A program made the position numbers and the translations under genes. From an uncultured Methanobrevibacter sp. (lineage in GTDB: Archaea; Methanobacteriota; Methanobacteria; Methanobacteriales; Methanobacteriaceae), in contig NZ_CAMJUE010000002.1 in assembly GCF_946408925.1 (NCBI RefSeq), forward strand, positions 1-64,000: a stretch of 64,000 nucleotides of DNA, written 5' to 3'. Below are positions 62,694-64,000 of the stretch, piece by piece. Below the pieces are notes generated by a model. That model worked only from the letters and a program-made list of their open reading frames with translations. It was not told where the DNA came from and did not search any database. Position 1 is the first letter of the stretch. Each line of letters begins with the position of its first letter.

Positions 62694-63888
62694 TAGTTTA
62701 ACTAAGTCCTTAATTAAATTATCCACTAAACTCACACCTATTTCAGTGGGAACAAAATTTTTTCCGACAAATTCTTTAGAAACAGAATATGTTGAATTAT
62801 TCAATTACACTCAAACAATTTTATTTGAGCTTGAAAAAGCTGAAATCACATCAGATACAATATTGGAAAATCTGGTTCGTGATGTGGGTGCGGAAAACCT
62901 TCCTAAGGATTATACATTTCATGAATTAAAACCGGCAGAAAATAAAATTGAGGAATATGCTCTGGTAAGTAATATTATTATGGGAAGTGACCGTTATTTT
63001 TATATAGAACTTCCACATCCGTCCCGTTTAATTGATATATTTGTCAAAATCATTCAAAATGAAAAAGGAGAAATTGTGGAAAAAACAGCAACAGAACTGG
63101 TTGCAAGAATGTTAAGTAAAAATGATGCGATTCGTGTTGCTATTGAATTGATTGGAATTGGATTGTCTGAAGGAATTCAGGTAATCTCTGCAGTAGGAAT
63201 GACTGGTGCAGCTTCAATAGAACGTGCAATTCATTACACTCAAAGTGTTGGAAGTTTTCCGGGAATTGCTTTTACTAAATTAGGTGGAGAATATGCACTT
63301 GTATTTGATTCACCATTTCTTCTTAAGGAATCAAAACCAGTTGATTTGGAAAATTACTTATTCATTGATTTAATCGATTCAACAAAATTTATCAGTAAAA
63401 ATGGTAGAAATCAGTTAGTTGAACTGATGACCGGAATTAAAAACTTCATCGAAACAGAATGTGATGGTGAACTGGAAGGTTACCGTGAAGGTGGGGATGA
63501 TTTTATTGCAAGATTCCCATCAAAAGATTTAGCAATACGTGCAGGACTCGATGCAGCATGGTTTGCATTGGACAATGGTGCAAAAATAAGGGCAGGTATT
63601 GGCAGAAGCAGACGTGAAGCTGGAGAAAGGGCACAATTGGTTGATGATTTGCCTTCAACATCTCCGCTGTCATTGGTTGTCTTTGAATTAGCAAATGGAT
63701 TATATGCATATAATATTCCTTCTGAATTTACAAGAACATTAATCAACCTTATCGAAAATGAAAAGCCAAAATTGATTGGAGTATTTTTATTTGTATTCAT
63801 TTTTGCATATCTGATGTCTATTTTAGGATTGGGAATGTTCAGTTTCATAGGAATTATTCTGGTTTTAATTTATGCTGTAATAACTTAA
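62686..63888 (+). CDS. Membrane-anchored protein with class III nucleotidyl-cyclase-like palm domain
   Basis: YLFIDLIDSTKFIS...EGYREGGDDFIARFPSKDLAIRAGLDAAWFALDNGAKIRAGIGRS; hydrophobic C-terminus. Confidence 0.75.
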   Translation: MANSLTKSLIKLSTKLTPISVGTKFFPTNSLETEYVELFNYTQTILFELEKAEITSDTILENLVRDVGAENLPKDYTFHELKPAENKIEEYALVSNIIMGSDRYFYIELPHPSRLIDIFVKIIQNEKGEIVEKTATELVARMLSKNDAIRVAIELIGIGLSEGIQVISAVGMTGAASIERAIHYTQSVGSFPGIAFTKLGGEYALVFDSPFLLKESKPVDLENYLFIDLIDSTKFISKNGRNQLVELMTGIKNFIETECDGELEGYREGGDDFIARFPSKDLAIRAGLDAAWFALDNGAKIRAGIGRSRREAGERAQLVDDLPSTSPLSLVVFELANGLYAYNIPSEFTRTLINLIENEKPKLIGVFLFVFIFAYLMSILGLGMFSFIGIILVLIYAVIT

Positions 63889-63910
63889 TTAATCTAAAAA
63901 GAGAAGAATT

Positions 63911-64000
63911 ATGAGACGAAAAAAAGACGATAAAAGAGTTTTAAGATCTGGAAATGGTCGCCAGAATGCTTCTCCCAGAAAAATAAGGAGAATTAAAAAC
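63911..64000 (+). CDS. Very basic small protein, truncated by window end
   Basis: MRRKKDDKRVLRSGNGRQNASPRKIRRIKN...; 22 nt after preceding gene. Confidence 0.55.
   Translation, partial: MRRKKDDKRVLRSGNGRQNASPRKIRRIKN

Overview
AT-rich archaeal chromosome segment. Gene content (A1Ao-ATPase B/D, archaeal DnaG, Gar1, TFB, BioY, AqpM, archaeal SepF, TfrB, IorAB, NAC, pseudomurein-binding-like and adhesin-like surface proteins) points to Methanobacteriales, most likely Methanobrevibacter. I support about 60 protein genes, one tRNA (Gln, TTG), several hairpin/T-run terminators, three short genes missing from the ORF track (about 1621, 46094 and 57625), and two pseudogenes (an SDR remnant near 53.0 kb and a GNAT acetyltransferase with one in-frame TGA near 58.04 kb). 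No rRNA, CRISPR array, IS element or prophage was seen. The best candidate for an undescribed system is the right end (60.5-64.0 kb): NAC, a CpdA/Icc-like metallophosphoesterase, a Regnase-like NYN RNase with a duplicated C-terminal module, an overlapping membrane-anchored protein with a class III nucleotidyl-cyclase-like palm (LFIDLIDST...EGGDDFIARF), then a very basic small protein. Together these could make, sense and degrade a nucleotide signal linked to RNA cleavage. Other items worth following up: a histone-fold protein with a coiled-coil and acidic tails; a TFB gene with no canonical start codon upstream of its zinc ribbon; a tandem pair of ~90-aa 'half-transporter' proteins; and inverted/direct repeats around the molybdate operon. 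All family calls come from reading the translations; no database search was run.
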